Source: Symbiodinium natans
Taxonomy: Eukaryota > Sar > Dinophyceae > Suessiales > Symbiodiniaceae
Assembly (NCBI GenBank): GCA_905221605.1
Contig: CAJNDS010000823.1
Coordinates: 1 to 64,000, forward strand
DNA: 64,000 nucleotides
Reading direction: 5' to 3'
Position 1 is the first letter of the stretch. Each line of letters opens with the position of its first letter. Shown here piece after piece: positions 30,036-39,594 of the stretch. The notes beneath the pieces were generated by a model. That model searched no databases. It was not told where the DNA came from and was given only the letters and a program-made list of their open reading frames with translations. Both the position numbers and the translations under genes were made by a program.

Positions 30036-32261
30036 TCAGATGGCTTGGATGCAGCAACGAGAATCTAAACAAGGTCCAAAAAGCCCAGAAGCTGGCACCT
30101 GGCCTGCAAGATCGACACCTTCCTTCATCAGATCTACGACTCCCAGATCCGGATAACCGCTGGCACGTAACATTTCCTGCCATAGCAGGAGGTTCTTCCC
30201 CTCCAGCACCTTTGCTCGCTCTGGAGGCATCGATGCCTTCAGAGCCGCCTCCTCCTCCTTTAAAGCCCCCATCCTATTCAACCAGTGCTTAAACCAACCA
30301 GTCCTGACCTCTGCAGTCTCAGCCAAGGTATGGCTTGCATTGAAGTCAATGGCCTCTTCCAAAACACTTGGCAGCAAAGCGCTGAAAGTACGAGGATGCC
30401 CCTTGGCCACGGCGGCTCTCACAAACTCTTGTGGTTCAAAGGGAATGCCCCAAGCAACCTCGGTGGTACCTTGTGGGGGAACTTCGGGCTGCAAAGCGGC
30501 ACCTGTGGGGACTTGGTCAGTGTCAGGCAACCCCATATTAACCGTAAGAGGAGTAGACCGCAAAAGCTGTGAGCCTGTGGGCAGGGCCCCGGCCGGGGCA
30601 ACAGAGGGCGGAGGCGCCCACTCCTTCTTCAAGCGGGCCATGGGCTCGACAGGCAGTTCGTCGAGCAGAACGGAGGGACCGCGCAAGACAACAACTTGCT
30701 TGTGTTCCGGCACCAGGGGGGCATAAGAAGATGCTTTGGGCTGCAACCCAGTGCGGGCGCGGATGGCCGCAATGGACGGCTCAGAAGGCGGCGCGACCTC
30801 AACGGCCCGGGCAAAGCAACGCGCCACGCAGACAGCAAGAAAAGGCGGATAAGCGCACTCCTCACTAGTGGACCAGGTGTGGGACGGGGTGAGCCCCCAG
30901 GGCAAATGTTGCGAAGCGCAACTGGCACCAGGACAAGTACGGGCGAGGGCGGTGAAGGAGGGGTGGTTGTGGGCGATGGCCGTCCATTTGGGCCTGCGAC
31001 CCTTGAAAGCACAGTTCTGGAAGCAAGTCCAAAAGGGACAGTAGGGCTGAGCTCGGCGCCAGGATGAAGTAGACCAGAAGAGGCTGCCGCGAGGATTCTC
31101 CACTGCCACCATGATCTGCGCCTGGTCAGCGAAAGCACACAGCTCTTGAACCAAGGAATACAAGATATTCGCTTGGCAAACTCGCACAGCATGAAGGCCT
31201 TCAAGGCCTGGCAGGCCGTCTGGGTGGGCCGAGTCGCGCAAGGGAGGCGGCGACGGTACAACGTTACCGGCAGCATCGTACACCGGGATGCAACGTGCGA
31301 GACTGGCCGTCCCACACGGTGGAGCAATCCACAACCCTACGAGATATGGGCAACGCAACCAATGCCACAGCAAGTCCTGCCCGGCTGGCGAACTGAGGTC
31401 TGCCACCAAAGTATGAGAACGAGCTTCGGACGAAGGCCTAGAATCCACGCCGAAACAGTGCGGCCAAAAAGAACGCAAAGCCGTTGTGATGCGAGCAGAA
31501 CCAGAGAAGATCTCAAAAACCACCGGGAAATTGCTGCGCAGCGGACGCGGGGGGGCCGGACCGGCCTTGTCGCCGGTAGACAGGGCGGGGCAGCGGAAGC
31601 CTAAGCTTTGCAGGGCTGACCTGTCGGAAGCCGTGAGCAGCTCAAAGCGCGCTATGACAAAGGCCGCAATCACCACCCGGGATCCAACCCAAGGAGCGGT
31701 CGCATGAAGCAGATGTGGGTCGAAAAGCGTGGGTCCCGTGAGGCTGAGGAGACGACCTTTGGTAGCAACAGCGGGGTCGGGGCACGCCACTGAGCCTTCT
31801 TCATCTTCAATCCACAGCTCGCCTCCTTCGAAGCTGGAGCAAGGAACGAGGCAGGAGGGAAAACCTGAACTGTTATTCAGGTCACGGTGAGGAGGGGTGC
31901 AAAGATCCTTAAAAAGGGCTATCGAAGAGAATTCGATTTCTGGGGCTCGACGCTTGACTAGGTCACACAGACAGCGCGTGACATTTGGAAAAGTGGATGC
32001 ATGGGTCCTCAGGCCAACCAAAGACCCATGGACGTACGCGCCCGTTGTAAAGCTAAACTCGGATGGCATGCCTTGTCCCCGAGCAGGACGCTCGGACTTG
32101 AGATAGGGCACCAAAGCGCAGACATCGGCTTCTGTGACCCCCTGTTGGAGAAAGGAGGCTGCAAGAGATTCGGCATTGTCCGGAGAAATGCGTGAGGAGA
32201 CGACCTCACCAGTGGAAAAACGTGGTTCAGTGCCCGGCGCCGGAGGGCGCGGCAGCAGCAC
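30036..32261 (-). CDS. 2OG-Fe(II) oxygenase + C5-methyltransferase-like protein
   Basis: A two-domain ORF between Gag and RT. Residues ~68-205 fit a 2-oxoglutarate/Fe(II) double-stranded beta-helix: HxD as PPHRD (H125, D127), distal H176 and R185 in HATAPWVGSRVVI. These are the usual iron ligands and 2OG-binding Arg. Residues ~235-430 fit a Rossmann cytosine-methyltransferase-like domain: motif I VFEIFSGSARITTAL, acidic VDSRP, ADLSS, motif IV APPCGTASLAR with the nucleophile-type PPC, and ENPRGSLFW in the motif VI place. The remainder (~500-741) is linker leading to RT. The frame has no ATG before residue ~65 and is in phase with the Gag ORF, separated only by its TGA. It may therefore be made by readthrough. 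Substrates are unknown; DNA or RNA base modification is inferred. Confidence 0.8.
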   Translation of the reverse strand: MLLPRPPAPGTEPRFSTGEVVSSRISPDNAESLAASFLQQGVTEADVCALVPYLKSERPARGQGMPSEFSFTTGAYVHGSLVGLRTHASTFPNVTRCLCDLVKRRAPEIEFSSIALFKDLCTPPHRDLNNSSGFPSCLVPCSSFEGGELWIEDEEGSVACPDPAVATKGRLLSLTGPTLFDPHLLHATAPWVGSRVVIAAFVIARFELLTASDRSALQSLGFRCPALSTGDKAGPAPPRPLRSNFPVVFEIFSGSARITTALRSFWPHCFGVDSRPSSEARSHTLVADLSSPAGQDLLWHWLRCPYLVGLWIAPPCGTASLARCIPVYDAAGNVVPSPPPLRDSAHPDGLPGLEGLHAVRVCQANILYSLVQELCAFADQAQIMVAVENPRGSLFWSTSSWRRAQPYCPFWTCFQNCAFKGRRPKWTAIAHNHPSFTALARTCPGASCASQHLPWGLTPSHTWSTSEECAYPPFLAVCVARCFARAVEVAPPSEPSIAAIRARTGLQPKASSYAPLVPEHKQVVVLRGPSVLLDELPVEPMARLKKEWAPPPSVAPAGALPTGSQLLRSTPLTVNMGLPDTDQVPTGAALQPEVPPQGTTEVAWGIPFEPQEFVRAAVAKGHPRTFSALLPSVLEEAIDFNASHTLAETAEVRTGWFKHWLNRMGALKEEEAALKASMPPERAKVLEGKNLLLWQEMLRASGYPDLGVVDLMKEGVDLAGQVPASGLFGPCLDSRCCIQAI

Positions 32262-32279
32262 CCCCGACGCCCCAAGCTC

Positions 32280-33506
32280 TCAATTGCACTGCCGAATCGT
32301 GTGAGTGCTCTTGAAGCACTTTGCGCAAACATGCAGGCGCTTACAATGCGGATTCTTGCAGCCTTCCAAGTTGTGGTTGAAACAAAGCTCCTTACCATCG
32401 TCAGTCTTGGCATGCCCGCCCAAGTCACTGATCACCTTGGGCACGGCCGGCCCATGGATCCGACCTTTGCCCTTGCCTGCAGGGACCCCTCTGCCGCGGC
32501 CCTTGGCCCATTTGGAACCAGGCCGTGCACGCCCGAATTGCCCCGAGGACGCAGAAGCAGCTGGGCGCTTCAGCCCCCGCTGATCAGGACGCTGAGCCGC
32601 CAAAGGCATCAAAAGCATGCTGACCTGGTAGCTTTCAAGAGCTTCCAAAAGCTTGGTGTCCAAGGCATAAACGCCGGATGGATCGCGCCGGGGCTTGACA
32701 TCAGCAGCGATGAGACGCTCAAACACCATACGGTCCGCCCTGGCTAACTGACTGACCGAACACCTCTGGTAATCAGGGGGCGGATCACGGGCCAAATGCT
32801 GGAAGAGGAGTGTGACATACTTCTGACAGGACGTGAAGGATACAATCTGTGCAAAAGCAAAAGCAACGCCTCGCCTCAAAAGGGCTTCCTGCAGCTGTAG
32901 GGCCGAGCACGGCGGACTCTCGGGCACATCAGCCTGGCTGGAGACAGACAGCGTTTTGGCATCATCAAGCTCGAGGACCTTCTTGTCGGGTCGCGCATTC
33001 GTGACCTCGAAGGCCCGACTGACACAAACATCAGGGCTGAGAAAACGAAGCTGATTTTCTCTCTCGATGGCAGCTGCTTTATCAAGTAGGCTGAAAGAGG
33101 GCTCGAGGGGACCTTCCAAAGCCAGACCCGGCAACGAAGCTCTCAGATGCGCCATCCGCCGGGAGCGTTCAGCTTCCGGAACCTTCTTTTGGGCTGAACT
33201 ATCGGGGTGGGTTAACTGCTCCTTGAGCTCAGCTGTGGCCAATGCCCCTCCCTCCCAGATGAGGCGGCGGAGCGAGGCCTGATCACCTAGGGTCGCAGCG
33301 GGCAAATGCAATCTCATCCAAACCTCAACATCGGCATCTGCAAGGGGCTGGCCCGGAGTCCCAATGATGTGTGCAATGTTACCCATGGTTGCAACCCCAT
33401 GAGCCTGCAAAGCTTGCAAGCTGGCCCCACTCATCCCGATTTCGGAGGCCCTCTTTTCAAAATGAGCTTCACTGTCCAGAAGACTCGACATGGCCAAACA
33501 AAACAC
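32280..33506 (-). CDS. Gag-like protein with a CCCH and CCHC-type Cys/His tail (408 aa)
   Basis: A probable nucleocapsid-like protein. The N-terminal ~300 residues are helical without a known family. Residues ~305-365 are basic and glycine-rich (RPGSKWAKGRGRGVPAGKGK), suited to nucleic-acid binding. The C-terminus has Cys/His clusters, CFNHNLEGCKNPHCKRLH (CCCH-like) and CAKCFKSTHTIRQC (knuckle-like). It ends at TGA (32282-32280). The next ORF continues in the same frame with no other stop. The first in-frame ATG gives MFCLAMSS; a second ATG five codons later is equally possible. Confidence 0.75.
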   Translation of the reverse strand: MFCLAMSSLLDSEAHFEKRASEIGMSGASLQALQAHGVATMGNIAHIIGTPGQPLADADVEVWMRLHLPAATLGDQASLRRLIWEGGALATAELKEQLTHPDSSAQKKVPEAERSRRMAHLRASLPGLALEGPLEPSFSLLDKAAAIERENQLRFLSPDVCVSRAFEVTNARPDKKVLELDDAKTLSVSSQADVPESPPCSALQLQEALLRRGVAFAFAQIVSFTSCQKYVTLLFQHLARDPPPDYQRCSVSQLARADRMVFERLIAADVKPRRDPSGVYALDTKLLEALESYQVSMLLMPLAAQRPDQRGLKRPAASASSGQFGRARPGSKWAKGRGRGVPAGKGKGRIHGPAVPKVISDLGGHAKTDDGKELCFNHNLEGCKNPHCKRLHVCAKCFKSTHTIRQCN

Positions 33507-34289
33507 GCAGCTCTTCCAAAAGGCGGCCTAGGCTGGAGCTCGACAGCAAAGGACTGAAGCATGCACTGACAGATTTAGGCAGAACATCAAGGCAGCAAAT
33601 CATCCACACCCCTCTGCAAAGCTTGTCTCCCGAGCTCCACGCGTGCCCCAAAATGCATTTTGCCGGACATTATATAGCTCCGGCAAAATGGCAAAATGGA
33701 TGTTCGGGTGGCTCATCAGCATCTAGCTTGAGGAAAAATTTTCCACAAAACAAGAGCATCTCATGCACATTGCTTAGTGTCCCACTTATGAGGTCTCCAG
33801 AACGCCCAACTTTTTCAGCGGCGAAGGGATGTGGGGGCTGCCGGAAGCTTTCAAAAACATCTGCTCGAAAAAGTCTGACAGCTCAGCGCATCCGCCGGCA
33901 GGTGCAACCACCAAACACAACTCAGGGAATGCAAGGCCAGCCATTTGGCCTCAGCACATCCGATGGCCATGTTGTCGAGGCGCATCCGCCAGCCATGTTG
34001 CCGAGGCATTGCGCAAGCGCATCCGCCGCGCTACCCTCGAAAAGAAAAAAAATCTGGCCGATCGGCGCATCCGCCGGCTGGTGCAACCACCAAACACAAC
34101 CGATAGACTGCAGTGCCACTGTGTGGCGAAACCGCAGCCGACAGCCATGTTGTTCGAGCGCATCCGCCGGCCATGTTGCCGAGGCACAGGCAGCAAGCGC
34201 ATCCGCCAGCTGGCCAGACAGATTTTTTGCAAAAGTCTGTACCACCAAGTCAAAAAGGGCTTTGCCCTAAGAGGCCTGCAGAAACCATG
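33507..34289 (-). other. Intergenic region of the recombinase retroelement with internal short repeats
   Basis: 780 bp between the recombinase stop and the Gag start. It contains several copies of GCATCCGCCGGC/GCATCCGCCAGC next to CCATGTTGCCGAGGC, and two copies of GGTGCAACCACCAAACACAAC. No reading frame is supported. It could hold an internal promoter or leader for the Gag-Pol RNA. Confidence 0.6.
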
Positions 34290-36590
34290 TCAAGACGTAT
34301 CAGCCCCAAGACGAACGCAAACTTCACAGCGCCTGCCTGGGCCAGAAGCGCATCCAGCCTCGTAAGCATCAGATTCCGCTCGACCGCATGCAAAGATTGC
34401 AGTGCCTCCACCTGTAAAGGATTTAGCCAAATGCATGGTACGAGTCTTCTTATGCACACGCGTGAGCTCCTCAGGCCAGTCCGGTCGCGCGAACTTCTTG
34501 CAGGATGCAGGTGCATCGCTGTCGGAGCTGGATGAACTGCTAGAGGAGGACTCCACATCGGAGCTTGAAGCAGGGCTGGCATCATGCTCAGCAGGTTCTG
34601 GCTCCTTGCCCACCGTGGGAATCGGCACTGCTTCGCCAACGGGCTCGTCCTTGACTTCAATCACATCAACATGAGACTGAGCAACACTCTGTGGATACCT
34701 CAAGGACCTCGGCGCATCGGGCACGAAACGGGCATGATGCACCTCCATGATGACGCTCTGAAGAGCTCGCGTGGCATCATAAACCAGGTCTCTCGAGTAC
34801 AATGGTGCACTTCCCTTGACAGCATCACAGTGGCGTCCAAGGATATGCTGTTGCTGAGGAGGCAAGCCAAATTTTGAAGTCCAGTCAAGCAAGGTTGCCT
34901 TGAGGCTGTGTGAAGACAGCCGGCGATTCGCATCGGGCTGCCCAAGGAAAGAATGCAGCAAAGCAGTCACCTCATGAGCGCGAAGCTCACGCACACCTGG
35001 AGCTCCTCCCGCACCGTCGCTAGGAGGACGGAACAAAGGGCCGTTAATGTCGCCATCGAGCGACAAGCCCACTGCTTCCAGAGCAGCCTTGACATCGTGA
35101 TACCAGTTGGATCCATCGACCCCAACCAACGGAGCAATCACAGGCAGGAGCTTGGACTTAAGCTTAGGGTTCCTAGCCCCTTTATGAGTTTTGAGCATTA
35201 TCTCAAGGAACCCAAATTTATCTGCGGTGTCGGCCGACACCCTTTGGACTCTCACAAGGTCGCTGGCTCGCGCTCTGGCATACGCACAGATGATCAAGAA
35301 CGCCACGGAAGCTCGGTCCCAAGGCTCCAGCGCACTGTTTTTCAACATGCCGTGCAACGCCAGAAGCTCTGAAAGCAACAAAGAAGATGCCTGGCAAGAC
35401 TCCCGTGACAAGGCCTCCATTTGTTCGGCGAATCCAATGCATCGACGACTCAACACGTGCTCGGAGAAACACACTCCCAGAACATGCAACGCAAAACGGA
35501 TGCCTGATATGGAAGCCTGTCCTTTGGAGGCCGCTGCAGCATGTTCCTTCAAGTATGACAAGTAATCCCAGAGCCCATCCTCGGTGATGCTCACAAGAAG
35601 CCCTTTGTACTCAACCATCCAGCGCATGAGATGAACCAATGAATTTGCACGCTTCTCGACAGTGAATGGCGACTTCACGCCGAGGCAGGCCTTGACATAG
35701 ATGCACTGGTCATCATGACCGGCAGGCCACGCATGTGGTCTGGCGTTAAGCTCCAAAGAGTTCAGGAACCCCACAAGCTTAAGGCAACTTTTCTCCAAAA
35801 CCGCCTCTATCCTGGCCTCATATGCAATGTCATGATGGCACCTGAAGGCACGCAAAGCTTTGCATGGCGCCACCGAAGGTCCGGGCCTCGCGGGCGAACT
35901 TCCCATGGGCTCCGAAGGCACAATCTGCAGGCTAAAAGGTGCCGGAGGAACGGTGAAGGATGGCACCCCCGACAGCGCAGGGAAATTTTCGAAAAGACCC
36001 TTATAAATGCCAGTCTCCCAAGGAAGCCGAAGGTGGGAAGCGGGATCAACGACTCTGAGCCCGACCTGCTCAACAACCGATCTGATGTCTGGACGACCTT
36101 TCAATGGGCTTGGCTTCGGGGTCGGCACCACAAAGTTGGGACTTCCGGAGAATTCGAACTCAGGAACCGCCGCATGCCCATCTTCTTCGGACGGTGAAAA
36201 ACCAGTGCCAACACCAAGAACAGAATGCTCTCTCGGCACCGGAGAACCTTCCCTAAGACTTCCGAAGCCCTCAAAGTCGCTAAGGCCTTCCCCACAGCTT
36301 TCATCCCCGATAAACAAGTCCGACAAGTCCAATGCAGGACCTGAGGCATCCACGAGGCCTTGCTCTACTGGCTCTGGCTGCGAGCCGGGCTCATCCAACA
36401 GCCCCGGGGTACCTGGTGCTGCTAAACTCGGAGACTCAAGCGATCCCAAAGACCCCAAATTATCCGCAAGACCAGCTCTGGAATGATGGAGGGCATAACG
36501 TCTCACCACAAGCAGCAGCGGTGTGGCGCAAGTGCAAGGACCAATGCAGCGTAGACAATGGCTAGGGGCAGAAGCACTGTCTTCAGACAT
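34290..36590 (-). CDS. Tyrosine recombinase of the retroelement (766 aa)
   Basis: Integrase-type recombinase that would insert the circular DNA intermediate. Residues 1-230 are low-complexity and acidic. A core-binding, SAM-like helical domain is at ~260-400. The catalytic domain (~410-620) has the first Arg in AYARARASDL (~440), the second box as HSLK (~560; most families have HxxR), GRH (~585) and the nucleophile Tyr in PLYSRDL (~595). The C-terminus has a run of nine serines and a Cys-containing end. The ATG overlaps the stop of the preceding coiled-coil ORF in the sequence TGATG, so coupled translation is likely. It ends in TGA. Confidence 0.88.
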   Translation of the reverse strand: MSEDSASAPSHCLRCIGPCTCATPLLLVVRRYALHHSRAGLADNLGSLGSLESPSLAAPGTPGLLDEPGSQPEPVEQGLVDASGPALDLSDLFIGDESCGEGLSDFEGFGSLREGSPVPREHSVLGVGTGFSPSEEDGHAAVPEFEFSGSPNFVVPTPKPSPLKGRPDIRSVVEQVGLRVVDPASHLRLPWETGIYKGLFENFPALSGVPSFTVPPAPFSLQIVPSEPMGSSPARPGPSVAPCKALRAFRCHHDIAYEARIEAVLEKSCLKLVGFLNSLELNARPHAWPAGHDDQCIYVKACLGVKSPFTVEKRANSLVHLMRWMVEYKGLLVSITEDGLWDYLSYLKEHAAAASKGQASISGIRFALHVLGVCFSEHVLSRRCIGFAEQMEALSRESCQASSLLLSELLALHGMLKNSALEPWDRASVAFLIICAYARARASDLVRVQRVSADTADKFGFLEIMLKTHKGARNPKLKSKLLPVIAPLVGVDGSNWYHDVKAALEAVGLSLDGDINGPLFRPPSDGAGGAPGVRELRAHEVTALLHSFLGQPDANRRLSSHSLKATLLDWTSKFGLPPQQQHILGRHCDAVKGSAPLYSRDLVYDATRALQSVIMEVHHARFVPDAPRSLRYPQSVAQSHVDVIEVKDEPVGEAVPIPTVGKEPEPAEHDASPASSSDVESSSSSSSSSDSDAPASCKKFARPDWPEELTRVHKKTRTMHLAKSFTGGGTAIFACGRAESDAYEAGCASGPGRRCEVCVRLGADTS

Positions 36591-36991
36591 CAGAAGCCAG
36601 CAGGACGCAACCGCAACAAACGACGCAACAAGTTGGCCAAACGTCCTATGGAGATGTGCAAGAAATGATTGATGGCAGCCAACCTTGTGGAAGCCTGTTC
36701 GAGGTCAGCTTCGAGATCTCCAAGACGAGTTTCAAGAGATGCTATGCTTGACTCCAAGGAAACAACACGATGCGTAAGCTGACGCTGTGCACGCCCGAGC
36801 AGCACAAGGTCACGACTGTGACTGTCCAAGCGAGCCTCAAGGACCTGCAGTCGATCAGCTGTGAGGCCAGCGTCCATGGACCGCGCACGGGCGGAGAAAC
36901 TAGAAATTTTGACACATTGCAGAAGCTTGAGTCTAGTGTTCAAAGCTTGATGCAAAACATTTGGCAGCTCCAAGAACTTGCAGATGCTCAT
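36590..36991 (-). CDS. 133-aa coiled-coil ORF starting inside terminal repeat A1
   Basis: The first ORF of the recombinase retroelement. It starts at ATG 36991 within repeat A1 (MSICKFLELPNVL) and runs through a clear coiled coil (LEARLDSHSRDLVLLG..., VVSLESSIASLETRLGDLEA) to a basic C-terminus (GRLANLLRRLLRLRPAGF). Its TGA overlaps the recombinase ATG by one base. It may oligomerise, as ORF1 or Gag-type proteins do. The A2 repeat carries the same first ~29 codons but no continuation. Confidence 0.65.
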   Translation of the reverse strand: MSICKFLELPNVLHQALNTRLKLLQCVKISSFSARARSMDAGLTADRLQVLEARLDSHSRDLVLLGRAQRQLTHRVVSLESSIASLETRLGDLEADLEQASTRLAAINHFLHISIGRLANLLRRLLRLRPAGF

Positions 36992-37179
36992 CGTTCACAA
37001 GGCACTTGAACCGGTGAACATGCGCAAGCAATGGTGTCAGAGACTGGAAAATGAGTGCAAAAGGCCAATGAAAGAAAGTTTTCCCTTTTCCCAAAGCTCA
37101 GGCGAGCTAGCAAAGAAACACAAAGGGGTTTTTCTCTAGGCTCAGACTTTAATGCACTATCAACCCGTTGACCGTTAGC
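36902..37179 (-). repeat. Terminal repeat A1 of the recombinase retroelement (278 bp)
   Basis: 5'-terminal repeat in element sense, equal in length to A2 (27971-28248). The outer end GTTAGC meets the SL-unit sequence CTAAAGAAACTC at 37179/37180. It contains the start codon of the coiled-coil ORF and presumably the promoter. Confidence 0.92.
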
Positions 37180-38552
37180 CTAAAGAAACTCTCGAGGTGA
37201 CCTTGGCCTGCTTAACACGGCCGAACTATGTGCAGGATCACCGAGAGAAAGCATTGAGGGCTTAACCAGTTCCGCGAGAAGCTCGGCGGCCAACGGCTAC
37301 TCACTGGTTTGGCACTGTACAAAGCCCTAGGCAATTGTTCTGCAGGTTGAACTGCCTGGTCTGTACTGCCTACCCTATAAGCCCTGCCTGTACAGGGGAG
37401 AAACTCACCCATTCGGCTCTCTCAGAAAAGGCAGAAGGTCTGGAACCGACACACGGGCTATGCCTGTACGAACTGCAGACAAGTGGATTGGCAAAGTCGC
37501 CAACCTCCGGGGCAGGCCTAAGCTTTCTCGCTCTTACTCACTTAGGCCCCAGAAACCCATGCCGCAGCAGCTCTGAGCTCCTGTTTGCCCCGTATGCTGA
37601 CCTGGTTTTCTCGCACTTACTCACCAGGTAGGAGGAACCAGCTTTCTCGCTCTTACTCACTGGTTCGACCCCAGCGGCTCCAGATGAACCCACACCACTT
37701 GCACGCAGGGAGGGCTTGGTTGATTTGGGCATCACAGTTGGGACGGCTTTCGGGCTCCGAGCCACAGCCTTTAACCTCCGCAATCTGGTGCCACTGGCTG
37801 TCCGTCAGCCTAAGTTATGGTCCCTAACAAACAACGCCTGCCGCTAGGCATTCTCCTGGCTGGGCTTGCACCAACAGGAGAAAAACAACACACCCTGCAG
37901 GAAAAACAAAGGAAATCCTCGGCAGGCCAAACACGGGTAACCCCAAACTGATGCCGGGCAGCTTGCCCTCGGCCACAACCGGCCGGAAAGTACTAGGATC
38001 CTCGTCCGTTCCCCAACATCTCAGCGCGCACCCTCCCCTCATCAACCAGTGAGGATCTTCAGGGTCCGGTTCTAACGTTATCCTTTCGGGCGCTGTGTTT
38101 GCGAGAACCCCGTGTTGGGCCTGTGGAAGACCCGCAAGCTCCTGAGCCCGAAAACCCGGTCCAGCGGTCTGCTCAACAGACCGAACAAGGGGGCCAAACC
38201 GGTGTCAGGCTGTACTGAAGCCACATCAAGGCGGCTTGTCCTGCAGGGTGACCAACGGAACGACTGCGAATATTCCGATGGATGGATCTGGGTATGTGCC
38301 GGGACTGAGCACTTGCTTGCTTGCATTCTTACACCTGCAACCTTATGCGATCAAGGCATGATCCAATTCTATGCAAGATTCTCTTTGGTGCCCTGAGGCA
38401 CTCACAGTTTGGGAACGGACTCGAAAGACCGTCACTGATTGAAACGGGGAGAAGCCTCACCCTGGGTGAAATGATTCCGGAGGAGAGAGTCTCGCCCTTG
38501 ATTCTGGCAGGGCAAAGCTCCTGCAATTTGGGTGGGTTGGGGCTGTAGTAGG

Positions 38553-39467
38553 TCAGACCTCCCATGGGATGTCTTCCATCTTCAAAGCCACACACTTGCC
38601 AATCACTGCTGCATGCTTCTTCTGGGGAGTCTGGATCCTGAGAACACCCTTCCTCAAGGAAGGTCCAGCCATGTGCGCTGGCTGCAGAAGACAGCGGAAC
38701 CAGCGAAGGCTCTGCGGGCTGCGTAACTTGGTGACCTAACTGACGCAAGTCAGCAAGGGAAGCGTCGTCCAGGAACACCGGTCTCCTAACTGCTTGGTCA
38801 AAACTCGGCCAGCTCCACGTGCAAGCTAGAAAGTTTTCAAGACAAAGGGCACAGTGGAGCTCGATGCGTCTTCCATCCTCTCCGTGCAAGATCGCTGGTT
38901 GCCTTTTCCCAGGACTTGGCACGAAACTGAGGTTATGGGTTGGAATATTACCACAGCCAGTGCAGTTAAAGTTTAACAGGCGAAGCCACTGCACGGGCGG
39001 GTCGCCCCCCGTTCCCCCGTGGAGCTCTGCTGGGTCTTCCATGCATCGCCATTGCCCACAAGGTCCGGCTCTGACTGTTTTGCCGGATTTACTGGTGCGA
39101 ACAAAATACACGCTGCCATCCTCTGAGAGGAGCAGCCATTCTTTCCGGCCCTTGTGAAACCAGCGAAAGCAGAGTGCTTGGTGGAAAGTCCTGCCTTGGC
39201 TGGAGCCACAATTGGCTCTATGGGCCCAAGTTCGCTCTGCACTTGCCAGGCTGCTCGAGCAACTTACCTGGTCTTCCAAGGCTGGAGAAACTCCACAGCC
39301 GGCTGTAAGAGGACTCGCATAAGGGAAGAGTTCCCCAAGCCGGGCTGCTTCGCCCTCCAGTCGGGCCGTGCCTTCTTTCTGGCTCTCTGCAGAGCAAGTT
39401 GGGTGAGATGACTCCAACCCTCACTTGCTGGCAGTGAGGATCTCGACTGCACAGGTGCTCTGGACAT
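38553..39467 (-). pseudogene. 305-aa ORF of SL unit U1, two frameshifts
   Basis: Starts with the usual MSRAPVQ, but one base is missing at 39420/39421 (CCAACCCTCAC against CCAACCCATCAC), which shifts the frame after ~15 codons. The main body is open in the other frame (39417-38579). Two bases missing at 38578 (TTCCATC against TTCCAAATC) destroy the natural C-terminus. The core with CTGC and CALC is otherwise intact. Confidence 0.85.
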
Positions 39468-39594
39468 GGCTCAAATGAAGGCTGTGATAAACAGGCCTGG
39501 TACCCAAAACAGTTAGGGGACTCGAGGCAGGTTCACACGGCTACCGCTCTGCTACCTGTGCACCCCACCGGGGTTGAGCCGAGATCTTGAGCCA

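Larger units (their letters stand above)
27348..37179 (-). mobile_element. Tyrosine-recombinase (DIRS/Ngaro-order) retroelement, 9832 bp
   Basis: A complete element with split direct repeats in minus-strand order A1 (37179-36902), ORFs, B1 (28512-28249), A2 (28248-27971), spacer, B2 (27611-27348). It has no target duplication, as expected for recombinase-mediated insertion. The empty site in SL unit U7 (TATTAACAAAACA|CTAAGGAAACTC, 52351-52375) aligns to TATTAACAAAGCA at the left and CTAAAGAAACTC at the right. ORF order is coiled-coil, tyrosine recombinase, Gag-like, oxygenase-methyltransferase, RT-RNase H. Having the recombinase first is unusual; DIRS and Ngaro elements usually carry it after RT. 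Confidence 0.92.
27263..39594 (-). mobile_element. SL unit U1, interrupted by the tyrosine-recombinase retroelement
   Basis: The unit consists of 39594-37180 plus 27347-27263, about 2.5 kb after removing the insertion. Its head has TGGCTCAAG at 39594-39586. Its tail reads GTGATATATGTTCT into truncated copy T0. Joining the two pieces reproduces the uninterrupted sequence of U7 at 52351-52380. The ORF is broken (see 38553-39467). 37180-38552 is the hairpin-rich non-coding region. Confidence 0.88.

Noticed and set aside
38819-39157. Plus-strand open frames of 85-214 codons inside each SL unit
   Set aside because: They mirror the 305-aa minus-strand ORF, vary in start and stop between units, and lack motifs. 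They are shadows of the real frame.
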